This document shows, piece after piece, positions 8,114 to 16,536 of a stretch of DNA of 44,186 nucleotides (position 1 is its first letter; each line of letters begins with the position of its first letter). The notes under the pieces are model-generated. The model was not told where the DNA came from and ran no database searches. It worked only from the letters and a program-made list of their open reading frames with translations. Both the position numbers and the translations under genes were made by a program. The stretch is from an uncultured Campylobacter sp. Lineage in GTDB: Bacteria; Campylobacterota; Campylobacteria; Campylobacterales; Campylobacteraceae. Where the stretch lies: assembly GCF_938015785.1 (NCBI RefSeq), contig NZ_CALLWC010000034.1, forward strand, positions 1 to 44,186, written 5' to 3'.

Positions 8114-9509
8114 TCATATGTGGGTTGAGCATAGATTTAGGCTCTAGGATCTTATCGATCTCCTCTTTTTTCAAATATCCGCGCTCTAAGCAGATTTCGC
8201 CGACGGATTTTCCGGTCTGAAGTGCCTCTTTGGCGATACTTGCGGATTTTTCGTAGCCGATGTATGGATTGAATGCAGTAACAATACCAACAGAATTTAG
8301 CACCGATTTTAGGCAAGCTTCAGGGTTTGCTTTTAGATGTTTGATAGCTTTTTCAGCTAGTGTATTCATCGCATTTTCCAAAAGCACAATCGAGTTAAAT
8401 AGCGCATATGCGATGCCAGGCTCAAACGCATTAAGCTCGAATTCTCCGCGCTCGGAGCAAAGCATGATAGTAACGTCGTTGCCGATTACCTCATAGCAAG
8501 CCTCGCCTACGACCTCAGCGATGACTGGATTTACTTTGCCCGGCATGATGGAGCTGCCCGGTTGCATCTTAGGAAGCTCGATTTCGCCTAGTCCGCATCT
8601 AGGACCGGAGTTCATAAGACGTAGGTCGTTTGCGATCTTGCTTAGGCGAACGGCTGCTGTTTTTAACGCGCCACTAACGTGAACGAAGTCTGCGGTGTCT
8701 TGTGTAGCGGCGATGAAATCCTCTGCAGCTTTAAATTTAACGCCGGTGATTTCACCCAGTTTTTTCTCGACTACGTTTTTGTAATCAGGATGGCAGTTGA
8801 TACCCGTACCAATCGCCGTAGCGCCCATATTTAGGTAAGTCATCGACTCTCTAGCGGCTTTGATAAGCGCGATATCGGTTTTGATGTAGGTAGCAAAAGC
8901 ATTGAAAGTGTTTCCAAGAGTAGTAGGAACGGCGTCTTCAAGCTCCGTCCTTCCCATTTTGATGACATCTTTGTATTCTTTGGCTTTAACTTCAAGCTCT
9001 TTTTTCAAATTTTCCATAGCTTTTAATAAGTCGGTTAGCTTGGCGTAAGCGGCGACTTTGATCGAGCTAGGATAGGTATCGTTGGTGCTTTGACCCAAAT
9101 TTGTGTGGTCGTTTGGATGAAGGTATTGGTATTCGCCCTTTTTGTGTCCCATGCTCTCCAAAGCTATGTTTGTAATGACTTCGTTGGTATTCATATTCGT
9201 CGAAGTTCCGGCGCCGCCTTGGATCATATCGACTACGAATTGATCTCTAAACTCTCCTGCGATAAGTCTGTCGCAAGCTTTTGCAATCGCATCGGCTTTT
9301 TGTGCGTCTAGGACTCCGACCTCTTTATTGGCTAGCGCAGCTGCTTTTTTGATTTGTGCAAATGCTTTGATAAAAAACGGATAGTCTTTGAGCGCTCGTC
9401 CGCTTAGATGGAAGTTCTCTAGTGCCCTAAATGTTTGCACACCGTAGTAAAAATCGTCGGAAATTTCTAATTCACCGATGAAATCGTGTTCTTTTCTGGT
9501 CTTTGCCAT
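8103..9509 (-). CDS. aspA: Aspartate ammonia-lyase AspA
   Basis: 468 residues, the normal length. It deaminates L-aspartate to fumarate and ammonia in the cytoplasm. Motifs of the fumarase/aspartase superfamily are all present: GGAGTSTNMNTNEVI, PNDHTNLGQSTNDTYPS, a GTGINCHPDY segment and the signature GSSIMPGKVNPV (about residues 318-329) with the catalytic loop serine. Aspartase is distinguished from class II fumarase by MAKTRKEHDFIGELEISDDF at the N-terminus. The pairing with dcuA is the classic module feeding fumarate respiration. The ATG is preceded by AAAGGAC. The stop lies in a 16-bp word that recurs at the end of the DedA gene (see findings). Confidence 0.97.
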   Translation of the reverse strand: MAKTRKEHDFIGELEISDDFYYGVQTFRALENFHLSGRALKDYPFFIKAFAQIKKAAALANKEVGVLDAQKADAIAKACDRLIAGEFRDQFVVDMIQGGAGTSTNMNTNEVITNIALESMGHKKGEYQYLHPNDHTNLGQSTNDTYPSSIKVAAYAKLTDLLKAMENLKKELEVKAKEYKDVIKMGRTELEDAVPTTLGNTFNAFATYIKTDIALIKAARESMTYLNMGATAIGTGINCHPDYKNVVEKKLGEITGVKFKAAEDFIAATQDTADFVHVSGALKTAAVRLSKIANDLRLMNSGPRCGLGEIELPKMQPGSSIMPGKVNPVIAEVVGEACYEVIGNDVTIMLCSERGEFELNAFEPGIAYALFNSIVLLENAMNTLAEKAIKHLKANPEACLKSVLNSVGIVTAFNPYIGYEKSASIAKEALQTGKSVGEICLERGYLKKEEIDKILEPKSMLNPHMSKK

Positions 9510-9824
9510 AATAAGTCCTTTCGTTGAAATTGTTAATGGAATTTTAAAGCTTTTAGTATTAAAAGCAGCTTAAAACGTAACGAAAAATTAAAATTTAGAA
9601 ATTAGTATGATTGTTTAAGGCTTTAAATGGAATTTTACTTAAAAAATATTTTGGAATTCGCTACTAAGGCATAATTACACTTTAATAGAAATATTGTATC
9701 GCACGTAGATTATGAAAGTGAAATTATAAAAATTCTTGTTTAGCTTAAATTATAATTTGAAAAATTTGAACTTAAAGGCGATAAAATGGAATTTTTCATT
9801 GTATTTGTATTTACTGGCGTGGAA
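9510..9824. other. Intergenic region upstream of aspA
   Basis: About 315 bp between aspA and the DedA gene. It should hold the aspA promoter, but no confident -35/-10 pair could be picked out. On the plus strand there is a TATAAT-like stretch near 9750 followed by a ribosome-site-like AAAGGCGATAAA and the ATG of a 23-codon ORF (separate entry). Confidence 0.4.
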
Positions 9825-9857
9825 CTATTTTTTGCGTTTTATAAAATAAACATATAG
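9786..9857 (+). CDS. Possible 23-residue hydrophobic peptide or truncated gene start
   Basis: ATG at 9786 follows AAAGGCGATAAA and a TATAAT-like box ~30 nt upstream. The frame reads MEFFIVFVFTGVELFFAFYK plus three residues, a single hydrophobic segment. It runs antisense into the last 33 nt of the DedA gene. It may be a small membrane protein, the start of a lost gene, or chance. The promoter and ribosome-site layout is the only real support. Confidence 0.25.
   Translation: MEFFIVFVFTGVELFFAFYKINI
9820..9835. repeat. 16-bp repeat, copy 2 (3' end of the DedA gene)
   Basis: Identical to 8098-8113; covers the TAG stop and last Lys codons of the DedA-family gene on the minus strand. Confidence 0.85.
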
Positions 9858-10424
9858 AAGCGAGATTATAATGACGACGGCGAACAGAGCGATCGTAATT
9901 AGATGCAGATCTTGCTTGATTAGCTCCTCGTTTTCGCCGATGAAATAGCCCAAACTCATAAGTATTAATGTCCAAATCGCAGCTCCAAGCCCAGTAAATA
10001 GCACGAAGCGCGCGACATTCATCTTTGCAAGGCCCGCAGGAAGGCTGATGTATTGACGGATGCCAGGGATTAAGCGGCAGTTAAACGTTGAAATTTCGCC
10101 ATGACGGTTAAAAAACGCTTCGAATTTTGCAAATTTCTCCTCGGTGATGCCTACGTATTTGCCGTATTTAGCGATAATCTTACGTCCAAAAAAGTAGCAT
10201 AGATAGTAATTAAACAGCGCGCCGGTAATGCTACCACCAAGCCCACAAACAAATGCTATAACAAAGCTCATCTGCGATTTTGAGGCCAGATAGCCCGCAG
10301 GGATCATCACGACTTCACTTGGGAAAGGAAAGAAGCTGCTTTCTAAAAACATCATCACAAAAATGCCAAGGTATCCCCAACCTGCGACAAATTCTACGAT
10401 AAAATTTACGATATTAGAAAGCAT
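9825..10424 (-). CDS. DedA-family inner-membrane protein
   Basis: 199 residues from the ATG at 10424, chosen over a start 31 codons further upstream because AAGGAATTCAA precedes it and the family begins here. DedA features: FLESSFFPFPSEVVMIPAGYLA near residues 28-50 with the functionally important acidic residue, the GGSITGALFNYYLCYFFGR segment, and the FNCRLIPGIRQYISLPAGLAKM motif. There are four to five hydrophobic segments and a Lys/Arg-rich C-terminus. DedA proteins act as lipid flippases/scramblases (undecaprenyl phosphate or phospholipids) and support proton-motive-force-linked envelope functions. It appears monocistronic. Which lipid it moves cannot be said. Confidence 0.92.
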   Translation of the reverse strand: MLSNIVNFIVEFVAGWGYLGIFVMMFLESSFFPFPSEVVMIPAGYLASKSQMSFVIAFVCGLGGSITGALFNYYLCYFFGRKIIAKYGKYVGITEEKFAKFEAFFNRHGEISTFNCRLIPGIRQYISLPAGLAKMNVARFVLFTGLGAAIWTLILMSLGYFIGENEELIKQDLHLITIALFAVVIIISLLYVYFIKRKK

Positions 10425-10596
10425 TTGAATTCCTTGATTTAATGTGTAAAAACCGACTGTATTTAAAATTACGCAAAATTTAACATCGGCAGAGCAAATA
10501 AGTTTGAAATTTAACAATCCGGCGATATAAGAGTGATCTTAAAATTTCACAAAATTTAGCGCATATAAAACAAAGACGCAGGCTAAAATTTATCCC

Positions 10597-10624
10597 TGCA
10601 AGTTGCCGCTGCAGCGAACTTGCA
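10597..10624 (-). terminator. Hairpin after the PpiC gene, possible terminator
   Basis: Perfect 8-bp arms (TGCAAGTT / AACTTGCA) enclose an inner CGCTGCAGCG palindrome. It lies 36 nt after the stop of the minus-strand isomerase gene. The following U-tract is weak, so it may be an RNA-stabilising hairpin rather than a full terminator. Confidence 0.5.
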
Positions 10625-10659
10625 TATAAATTTAATAGCCTCGCGCCTTAAAATTAAAA

Positions 10660-11484
10660 CTATTTTGCGTATTCGATGTTTAGTTTGCCGAATAGCTCAT
10701 TAGCCTTGTCATCGATTTTTTTGTTTACTTTGCTTGGAAGTAATTGATTTTTGATGAGATCTTTTACCTTTTCAAACGGCATAGTCTCAGCCTTTTTGCT
10801 GCTTTCTTTGTAGATTACATGATATCCGAATTGTGTCTTTACCGGAGTTTTGCTCATCTCGCCATCTTTTAGCGCAAACGCCGCTTTTTCAAACTCCGGC
10901 ACCATCATCCCTTTGCCAAAAGAGCCCAAATCGCCACCGTTTTCTTTCGCACTTGGATCGATTGAAATTTCTTTAGCTAGTTTATTAAATTCCTCTTTTA
11001 AATTCTCTTTTTTGACTTTTGATAGCTTCGCAATCGCGTTTTTAGCAGCCTTTTCGTCTGCTACTAAGATATGACTTGCGGTAACGGAATCTGGTTGCAT
11101 GAAATTCTGTTTATTTTCATCATAAATTTTTTTAGCTTCCTCGTCGCTGACGCTTACGTCTTTAGCTTGCTCGCGTTGCCATAGATTAAATGCAATGCCA
11201 TCTTTAGCAAGCTCTAGCTGATGTTTATATTCGTCGCTGTTTTCAATACCTGATTTTTTCGCCTCTGCGATTAGAAGTTTGTATTTGATTAGATCGTCGA
11301 TTAGTTTTTTCTTCTCATCGGCGGTTGGTTCCTGTCCGCCGTGCTGCATGCCTTGAGCTAAAAACGGTGCAACATCCTCATCCGTAATAGTGATATTCGC
11401 GTCTTTTGCAGTAGCCAAAACGCCTGCATTAAGCGAAGATATAGCCATAGCGGCAACAAAGCTGAAAGATAAAATTCTTTTCAT
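10660..11484 (-). CDS. Periplasmic PpiC-type peptidyl-prolyl isomerase, PEB4-like
   Basis: 274 residues, matching the length of C. jejuni PEB4 (Cbf2). A signal peptide ends near SLNA (residue 20). A SurA-like helical chaperone segment (about 30-125) precedes a parvulin domain (about 130-230) with SVTASHILVADEKAAKNAI, the GGDLGSFGKGMMVPEFEKAAFAL region and TPVKTQFGYHVIYKE. A C-terminal helix follows. PEB4 folds and escorts outer-membrane proteins through the periplasm. The TATAAT at 11516-11521 and AAAGGAAAA before the ATG indicate its own promoter. Family confidence is high; orthology to PEB4 is likely. Confidence 0.93.
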   Translation of the reverse strand: MKRILSFSFVAAMAISSLNAGVLATAKDANITITDEDVAPFLAQGMQHGGQEPTADEKKKLIDDLIKYKLLIAEAKKSGIENSDEYKHQLELAKDGIAFNLWQREQAKDVSVSDEEAKKIYDENKQNFMQPDSVTASHILVADEKAAKNAIAKLSKVKKENLKEEFNKLAKEISIDPSAKENGGDLGSFGKGMMVPEFEKAAFALKDGEMSKTPVKTQFGYHVIYKESSKKAETMPFEKVKDLIKNQLLPSKVNKKIDDKANELFGKLNIEYAK

Positions 11485-11515
11485 TATTTTTCCTTTATTC
11501 GGTAAATTTCGCGCA

Positions 11516-11521
11516 ATTATA
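11516..11521 (-). promoter_or_regulatory. -10 element of the PpiC gene
   Basis: TATAAT on the minus strand 31 nt before the ATG, directly preceded by a T-rich tract, the usual Campylobacter sigma-70 arrangement. Confidence 0.5.
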
Positions 11522-11555
11522 AAAAAAGATAGTAAATAAAATAGCCAATGCCAGC

Positions 11556-11584
11556 AAATTCGGCGCGAATCCTGCGCCGAATTT
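11556..11584 (-). terminator. Strong hairpin terminating metQ
   Basis: Perfect 11-bp arms (AAATTCGGCGC / GCGCCGAATTT) with a 7-nt loop, 14 nt after the metQ stop. The A/T ends of the stem provide a short U-run on the minus strand. Confidence 0.75.
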
Positions 11585-11598
11585 TAAAAAGAGGGGAG

Positions 11599-12375
11599 TT
11601 AAAACGACGGGATGATTGCGCCTTTATATTGCGTCTCGATAAACTTCTTCACTTTCTCGCTTTGAATCGCTTTATCTAGCGCCTTGATTTTAGGGCTATT
11701 TTCGTTGCCTTCTTTAACGCTAATAACATTTGTATAAGGGTTGCCCTCAGCCTTTTCTAAAAATAGCGAATCTTTGATCGGGTTTAAATTTGCGTTAAAG
11801 GCAAAATTTGAGTTAATAACGGCAATATCGACATCGCCCAGAGTGCGTGGAAGCGCGGCGCCTTCAAGCTCTAAAATTTCTAAATTTTTAGGGTTTTTCG
11901 TGACATCTAACGGCGTGCGTAGCTTGGCGTTTTGATCAACTTCGATGAGCCCCGCGGCTACGAGCAGATCAAGAGCGCGGCTTTCGTTGGTCGGATCGTT
12001 TGGCACGGCAACTTTGGCGCCGTTTTTAAGATCTTTTAAATTTTTAATCTTATGGCTGTAGATGCCCATCGGCTCTAAATGCACGCCCACGGTCGCTTTT
12101 AATTTTGTGCCTTTGTTGGCGTTAAATTCCTCCATATACGGCACGTGCTGGAAAAATCCCGCATCCACGTCGCCGCTATCGGTAGCGAGATTTGGGGTTA
12201 CGTAGTCGTTGAAAACCTTGACCTCAAGATCGTAACCTTGGGCTTTTAGATCAGGCTTGATCTGCTCTAAAATTTCGGCATGCGGTATCGGAGTAGCGGC
12301 GACTACGATTTTTTCGGCAAGAGCGAAACTGACGACGCTAGCGCTAAGAAGCGAAGCGAGAAGAAATTTCTTCAT
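11599..12375 (-). CDS. metQ: Methionine ABC transporter substrate-binding protein MetQ
   Basis: 258 residues. The signal peptide (1-20, ending ALA) has no lipobox cysteine, so this is a soluble periplasmic binder rather than a lipoprotein. NLPA/MetQ motifs: VVAATPIPHAEILEQIKPDL at the start, VFNDYVTPNLAT, DAGFFQHVPYMEEFNANKG, VAVPNDPTNESRALDLL and DIAVINSNFAF. It should deliver methionine to MetN/MetI in the inner membrane. A MetN-type ATPase is encoded 4 kb away on the opposite strand, and no metI is in the window. The consensus promoter upstream (12406-12434) suggests strong expression. Substrate could also be a methionine derivative. Confidence 0.93.
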   Translation of the reverse strand: MKKFLLASLLSASVVSFALAEKIVVAATPIPHAEILEQIKPDLKAQGYDLEVKVFNDYVTPNLATDSGDVDAGFFQHVPYMEEFNANKGTKLKATVGVHLEPMGIYSHKIKNLKDLKNGAKVAVPNDPTNESRALDLLVAAGLIEVDQNAKLRTPLDVTKNPKNLEILELEGAALPRTLGDVDIAVINSNFAFNANLNPIKDSLFLEKAEGNPYTNVISVKEGNENSPKIKALDKAIQSEKVKKFIETQYKGAIIPSF

Positions 12376-12405
12376 ATTTAATCCTTTTGGTTAAAATTTC
12401 GCGGT

Positions 12406-12434
12406 ATTATAGCAGGTAGAATTTTTAATGTCAA
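12406..12434 (-). promoter_or_regulatory. Consensus sigma-70 promoter of metQ
   Basis: On the minus strand, TTGACA (12429-12434) and TATAAT (12406-12411) are separated by exactly 17 nt, a perfect consensus, 31 nt before the metQ ATG. No operator or riboswitch was recognised. Confidence 0.85.
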
Positions 12435-12520
12435 GTGTTTTTATATGATTTTTTAAAATTTTATCTAAAATATTCTAAAATTCGATATTTTTATATATAT
12501 TTAAATACTACATTTTATTG

Positions 12521-12526
12521 TATAAT
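12521..12526 (+). promoter_or_regulatory. -10 element of the valS transcript
   Basis: TATAAT preceded by TTG in an AT-rich, T-stretch region, 82 nt before the valS ATG. No -35 was seen. The metQ promoter is divergent from it. Confidence 0.45.
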
Positions 12527-12608
12527 GCAGAATTGGCACGCTTTAATGAGCGCTTTACATAAATTCCGCTAAAATCGCAAAATTTAAAATTTTAAAAAAG
12601 GGCTGAAA

Positions 12609-15260
12609 ATGGCAGATTTTTACGACGCGAAAGCCGTAGAGGAGAGCTTTTATAAAATTTGGGAGCAGCGCGGTTATTTCGAGATCGACGGCAATAAAGA
12701 TATCCAGCAAAAAGGCAAAAACTTTTGCATTATGATGCCCCCTCCAAACGTCACCGGAGTGCTTCATATCGGGCATTCTCTCACTTTTACGCTGCAAGAT
12801 ATTATGACGCGATACAAGCGAATGGACGGCTACCGTACGCTTTGGCAGCCGGGGCTTGATCATGCAGGCATTGCGACGCAAAACGTCGTCGAGCGCGAGC
12901 TTTTGGCGCAAGGGATCAAAAAAGAAGAGATAGGGCGCGAGGAGTTTTTAAAGCACGTTTGGCACTGGAAGGAGCAAAGCGGCGGGCAGATCGTAAAGCA
13001 GATGAAGCGTCTTGGCGTCACGCCTGCGTGGAGCAGACAGCGCTTTACGATGGATGAGGGGCTTAAAAACGCCGTTCGCAAAGCATTCGTAAGCTTATAC
13101 AACGCGGGGCTCATCGTGCGCGGAAACTACATGGTAAATTGGTGCACGCACGACGGCGCGCTAAGCGATGTAGAGGTCGAACACAAGGAAAACAAAGGCA
13201 AACTTTATCATCTGCGCTACTACTTTGCGGACGAACAAAATTCAAATTCTTGCAAAGATTCGAGCGAGACGAGCCGCAACTACATTGTTATCGCGACGAC
13301 GCGCCCCGAGACCTACTTCGGCGACACCGCCGTAATGGTAAATCCCGCGGACGAACGCTATAAAAATTTGGTCGGTAAAAAAGTCGTGCTACCGCTAATC
13401 GGTCGCGAGATAGAGATCATCGCCGACGAATACGTCGATATGAGCTTCGGAACGGGCGCCGTGAAGGTCACGCCCGCGCACGATACCAACGACTACGAGG
13501 TTGGCAAGCGCCACGAGCTGGGCTTTATCACCGTTTTTGACGAAAAAGGAATTTTAAACGAGCAGTGCGGTAAATTTCAAGGCTTAGAGCGACTTGCCGC
13601 GCGCGAGCAGATCGTAGCGGAGCTTGAGCGGCTGGGCTTTATCGAAAAAATCGAGGATTACGAAAATCAAGTCGGCTACTGCTACCGCTGCAAAAACGTC
13701 GTCGAGCCGTACATCTCGCAGCAGTGGTTCGTGCGCGCAGATATCGCAAAAGAGGCGATCTCTAAGGTAAATTCCGGCGAGGCGGAATTTTTCCCGAAGC
13801 ACTGGATCAATAGCTTCAACGCCTGGATGCGCGAGCTGAAGGACTGGTGTATCAGCCGTCAGCTGTGGTGGGGGCATAGAATTCCCGTATTTTACTGCGA
13901 CTGCGGTCATCAGTGGGCGGATGAGCGCGAGAGCCCCGATGTCTGCCCAAAATGCGGCGGTAAAAATTTTACTCAAGATCCCGACGTGCTCGATACGTGG
14001 TTTTCAAGCGGTCTTTGGCCGATCAGCACGCTTGGCTGGGGCAACGGTGAGGCGTTAAAAAACGAGAAGTGGTTTGAGGGGGATTTGAGCGAATTTTATC
14101 CGAATACCATGCTGATTACGGGCTTTGACATTTTATTTTTCTGGGTCGCGCGTATGATGTTTCAGTGCCAAAACGCCATGGGCGAGCTGCCGTTTCGCGA
14201 CATCTACCTGCACGCCTTGGTTAAGGATAAAGACGGCAAAAAGATGAGCAAATCGAGCAAAAACGTAGTCGATCCGCTGCTAAAAATCGATGAGTTTAGC
14301 GCCGATATTTTGCGCTTTACGCTTACGATTTTGTGCGTGCAGGGGCGCGATCTGCGCCTTAGCGACGACAAGCTTTTGATATATCGAAATTTTACGAACA
14401 AGCTTTATAACGCGAGCAAGTTTTTGCTTTTAAACGCCTCTAAATTTGACGATTTGGACGCGGCACGGATTAAAACAAGCCTCGGCAAATATATGCTTTC
14501 GCGCTTCAACTGCTGCGTGGGCGCGGTGCGGGAAAATTTAGACGAATACCGCTTCAACGACGCTGCAACCGAGCTTTATAAGTTTTTTTGGGACGAGTTT
14601 TGCGACTGGGGCATCGAGCTTAGCAAAGCGGACAAGACCGCGATCGGCGAGCTGGGGATGATTTTTAAAGAAGCGATGAAGCTGCTAAGCCCATTTATGC
14701 CGTTTCTAAGCGAGTATCTGTATCAGGAGCTAAGCGGCACGAAGCTGCAAGACGCGCGCTCCATCATGGTGATGAGATACCCACATCCTGGCGAGCGCGA
14801 CGAGCGGATCGAGGAGCTATTTTCGCTTCTTATCGAAGCGATCGTTAGCATTCGCCGCGCAAAGGCGACGATCGAGCTCGGCAATGCGCGCGTAGCCAAA
14901 GCCTACGTCAAATCCGCGGTCGACCTAAGCGCTGCTGCGGACTACATCAAAACGCTAGCAAAGGTCGATGAAGTGGAATTTACGCAGCAAAATATCGCAA
15001 ATTCCGCCCGCGACGTAAGCGAGAGCTTAGAAAGCTTTGTACCGCTTGAGGGGGTCGATCTTAGCGGCGTGATTTCGCGCCTTAACGCGCAAAAAGCAAA
15101 GCTGCAAAAAGAGATCGAAAAGCTCTCGGGCATGCTAAATAACGAGAAATTCGTGGCCTCCGCCCCGCAAGCCGTAGTCGAAGCCAACCGCGAAGGACTG
15201 CAAAGCGCGCAGGAAAAATTCGCCAAGGTATGCGACGAGCTAAAGGCGTTTGGCGAGTAG
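12609..15260 (+). CDS. valS: Valyl-tRNA synthetase ValS
   Basis: 883 residues, the usual size. It charges tRNA-Val in the cytoplasm. The class I signature is PPPNVTGVLHIGH (residues 44-56) and the KMSKS loop is at 545-549, preceded by HALVKDKDGK. The editing domain contains YIVIATTRPETYFGDTAVMV. A zinc-knuckle-like CDCGHQWADERESPDVCPKC lies about residue 430, and a C-terminal coiled coil (about 820-880) is typical of ValS. A short Ser/Asn-rich insert near residues 205-220 carries two AAATTC words. It begins a same-strand run with a small membrane protein, ddh and metN. Confidence 0.98.
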   Translation: MADFYDAKAVEESFYKIWEQRGYFEIDGNKDIQQKGKNFCIMMPPPNVTGVLHIGHSLTFTLQDIMTRYKRMDGYRTLWQPGLDHAGIATQNVVERELLAQGIKKEEIGREEFLKHVWHWKEQSGGQIVKQMKRLGVTPAWSRQRFTMDEGLKNAVRKAFVSLYNAGLIVRGNYMVNWCTHDGALSDVEVEHKENKGKLYHLRYYFADEQNSNSCKDSSETSRNYIVIATTRPETYFGDTAVMVNPADERYKNLVGKKVVLPLIGREIEIIADEYVDMSFGTGAVKVTPAHDTNDYEVGKRHELGFITVFDEKGILNEQCGKFQGLERLAAREQIVAELERLGFIEKIEDYENQVGYCYRCKNVVEPYISQQWFVRADIAKEAISKVNSGEAEFFPKHWINSFNAWMRELKDWCISRQLWWGHRIPVFYCDCGHQWADERESPDVCPKCGGKNFTQDPDVLDTWFSSGLWPISTLGWGNGEALKNEKWFEGDLSEFYPNTMLITGFDILFFWVARMMFQCQNAMGELPFRDIYLHALVKDKDGKKMSKSSKNVVDPLLKIDEFSADILRFTLTILCVQGRDLRLSDDKLLIYRNFTNKLYNASKFLLLNASKFDDLDAARIKTSLGKYMLSRFNCCVGAVRENLDEYRFNDAATELYKFFWDEFCDWGIELSKADKTAIGELGMIFKEAMKLLSPFMPFLSEYLYQELSGTKLQDARSIMVMRYPHPGERDERIEELFSLLIEAIVSIRRAKATIELGNARVAKAYVKSAVDLSAAADYIKTLAKVDEVEFTQQNIANSARDVSESLESFVPLEGVDLSGVISRLNAQKAKLQKEIEKLSGMLNNEKFVASAPQAVVEANREGLQSAQEKFAKVCDELKAFGE

Positions 15261-15300
15261 TCCGCTCGTTTGAGTCTAAATTTAAATCAAGGAGAAAAAT

Positions 15301-15447
15301 ATGTCAAAAGGTAGTATCGGTGGATTTACGTTAGGCACGGTCATAGCCGTCGCACTATCGTGGGGAGCCAATAAAAGCATAATGTGGGCGATAATCCACG
15401 GATTTTTAAGTTGGTTATACGTGATTTATTATTTTCTACTGAGATAA
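15301..15447 (+). CDS. 48-residue two-helix membrane protein
   Basis: ATG with an ideal ribosome site (AAGGAGAAAAAT). The frame reads MSKGSIGGFTLGTVIAVALS, then a polar WGANKS turn and a second hydrophobic helix rich in Trp, Tyr and Ile ending in arginine. Small proteins of this shape, with a glycine-rich first helix and an SWxxNKS turn, are widespread in bacteria as uncharacterised membrane proteins. It lies 40 nt after valS and 58 nt before ddh on the same strand. Its function is unknown. Coding status is well supported by the ribosome site and amphipathic layout. Confidence 0.8.
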   Translation: MSKGSIGGFTLGTVIAVALSWGANKSIMWAIIHGFLSWLYVIYYFLLR

Positions 15448-15455
15448 AATTTCAT

Positions 15456-15472
15456 CGGCGGCGCGCCGTTTT
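15456..15472 (+). terminator. Small hairpin before ddh, possible attenuator
   Basis: CGGCG / CGCCG arms with a 3-nt loop followed by TTTTA, between the small membrane protein and ddh. The short stem makes it at best a weak terminator. Confidence 0.3.
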
Positions 15473-15505
15473 ACGCGCTAAATTTTAAAATTTTAAGGAT
15501 AAAAA

Positions 15506-16492
15506 ATGAGCGAAAAAATAAAAATAGCGGTTTTGGGATATGGAAATTTAGGTCGCGGCGTAGAGCTTGCCGCGCGAAATAACAAGGATTTAGAGCTTTC
15601 GGCGGTTTTTAGCCGTAGAAATCCGAGCGAAGTAAAAACATGCGGCGCGCCAGTATTTAGCGTGGATGAAATTTTATCGCACAAGGGCAAATTTGACGTT
15701 TTGGTGCTTTGCGGCGGTAGCGCGACGGATCTACCGACTCAGACGCCGGAGTTTGCGCTAAATTTTAACGTCGTAGATAGCTTTGATACGCACGCAAAAA
15801 TCCCCGAGCACTTCGCCGCGGTGGACGCCGCAGCCAAAGCGGGCGGAAATGTAGGCATCATCGCCGTTGGCTGGGATCCGGGTCTGTTTTCGCTAAATAG
15901 ACTGCTCGGCGAGAGCGTGCTGCAAAACGGCAGCAGTTATACGTTTTGGGGTAAAGGCGTGAGCCAAGGCCACTCCGACGCTATCCGCAGGATCGAGGGT
16001 GTCGTGGATGCGCGACAATATACCGTGCCGATAGAAAGCGCCTTAAAGCGAGTTCGCGCGGGCGAAAATCCAAAACTTAGCACGCGCGAAAAACACCTGC
16101 GCGAGTGCTACGTCGTGGTCGAAGAGGACGCCGATAAAGCGCGTATCGAGCGCGAGATAAAAACGATGCCCAATTACTTTGCCGACTACGACACGAGCGT
16201 GCATTTCGTGGGTCTTGCAACGCTTAAAAAAGAGTACGGCGGCATCCCTCACGGAGGATTTGTTTTGCGAAGCGGAGCGACGGGCGAGCACGGCGAAAAT
16301 AAACATCTGATCGAGTTTTCGCTAAAGCTTGATTCAAATCCCGAATTTACCGCAAGCGTGCTCGTAGCCTACGCCCGTGCGGCGTATCGCTTGGCGCAAA
16401 GGGGCGAGCGCGGCGCGTTTAGCGTGTTTGACATCGCTCCAGCGTTTCTTTCGCCAAAGAGCGCAGATGAGCTAAGGCGCGAAATTTTATAA
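15506..16492 (+). CDS. ddh: meso-Diaminopimelate dehydrogenase
   Basis: 328 residues. It catalyses the NADPH-dependent one-step conversion of tetrahydrodipicolinate plus ammonia to meso-diaminopimelate (reversible), feeding lysine and peptidoglycan synthesis. A Rossmann motif GYGNLG is at residues 11-16. The substrate-site segments are NVVDSFDTHAKIPEHF, GIIAVGWDPGLFSLNRL (about 117-133) and WGKGVSQGHSDAIRRI (148-163), all diagnostic. The C-terminal DIAPAFLSP also fits. This enzyme is uncommon in Campylobacter, where the succinylase route is usual, so it may be an acquired or alternative route. Base composition is like its neighbours. metN follows after 44 nt. Confidence 0.95.
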   Translation: MSEKIKIAVLGYGNLGRGVELAARNNKDLELSAVFSRRNPSEVKTCGAPVFSVDEILSHKGKFDVLVLCGGSATDLPTQTPEFALNFNVVDSFDTHAKIPEHFAAVDAAAKAGGNVGIIAVGWDPGLFSLNRLLGESVLQNGSSYTFWGKGVSQGHSDAIRRIEGVVDARQYTVPIESALKRVRAGENPKLSTREKHLRECYVVVEEDADKARIEREIKTMPNYFADYDTSVHFVGLATLKKEYGGIPHGGFVLRSGATGEHGENKHLIEFSLKLDSNPEFTASVLVAYARAAYRLAQRGERGAFSVFDIAPAFLSPKSADELRREIL

Positions 16493-16536
16493 ATTTCCGG
16501 GGGCGTTTCGGCGGAATTATGAACGAGGAAATCTGA

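Noticed and set aside
12376..12608. Methionine riboswitch or T-box between metQ and valS
   Set aside because: The 5' leaders are only tens of bases long and contain no SAM-box or T-box core; plain promoters explain the region.
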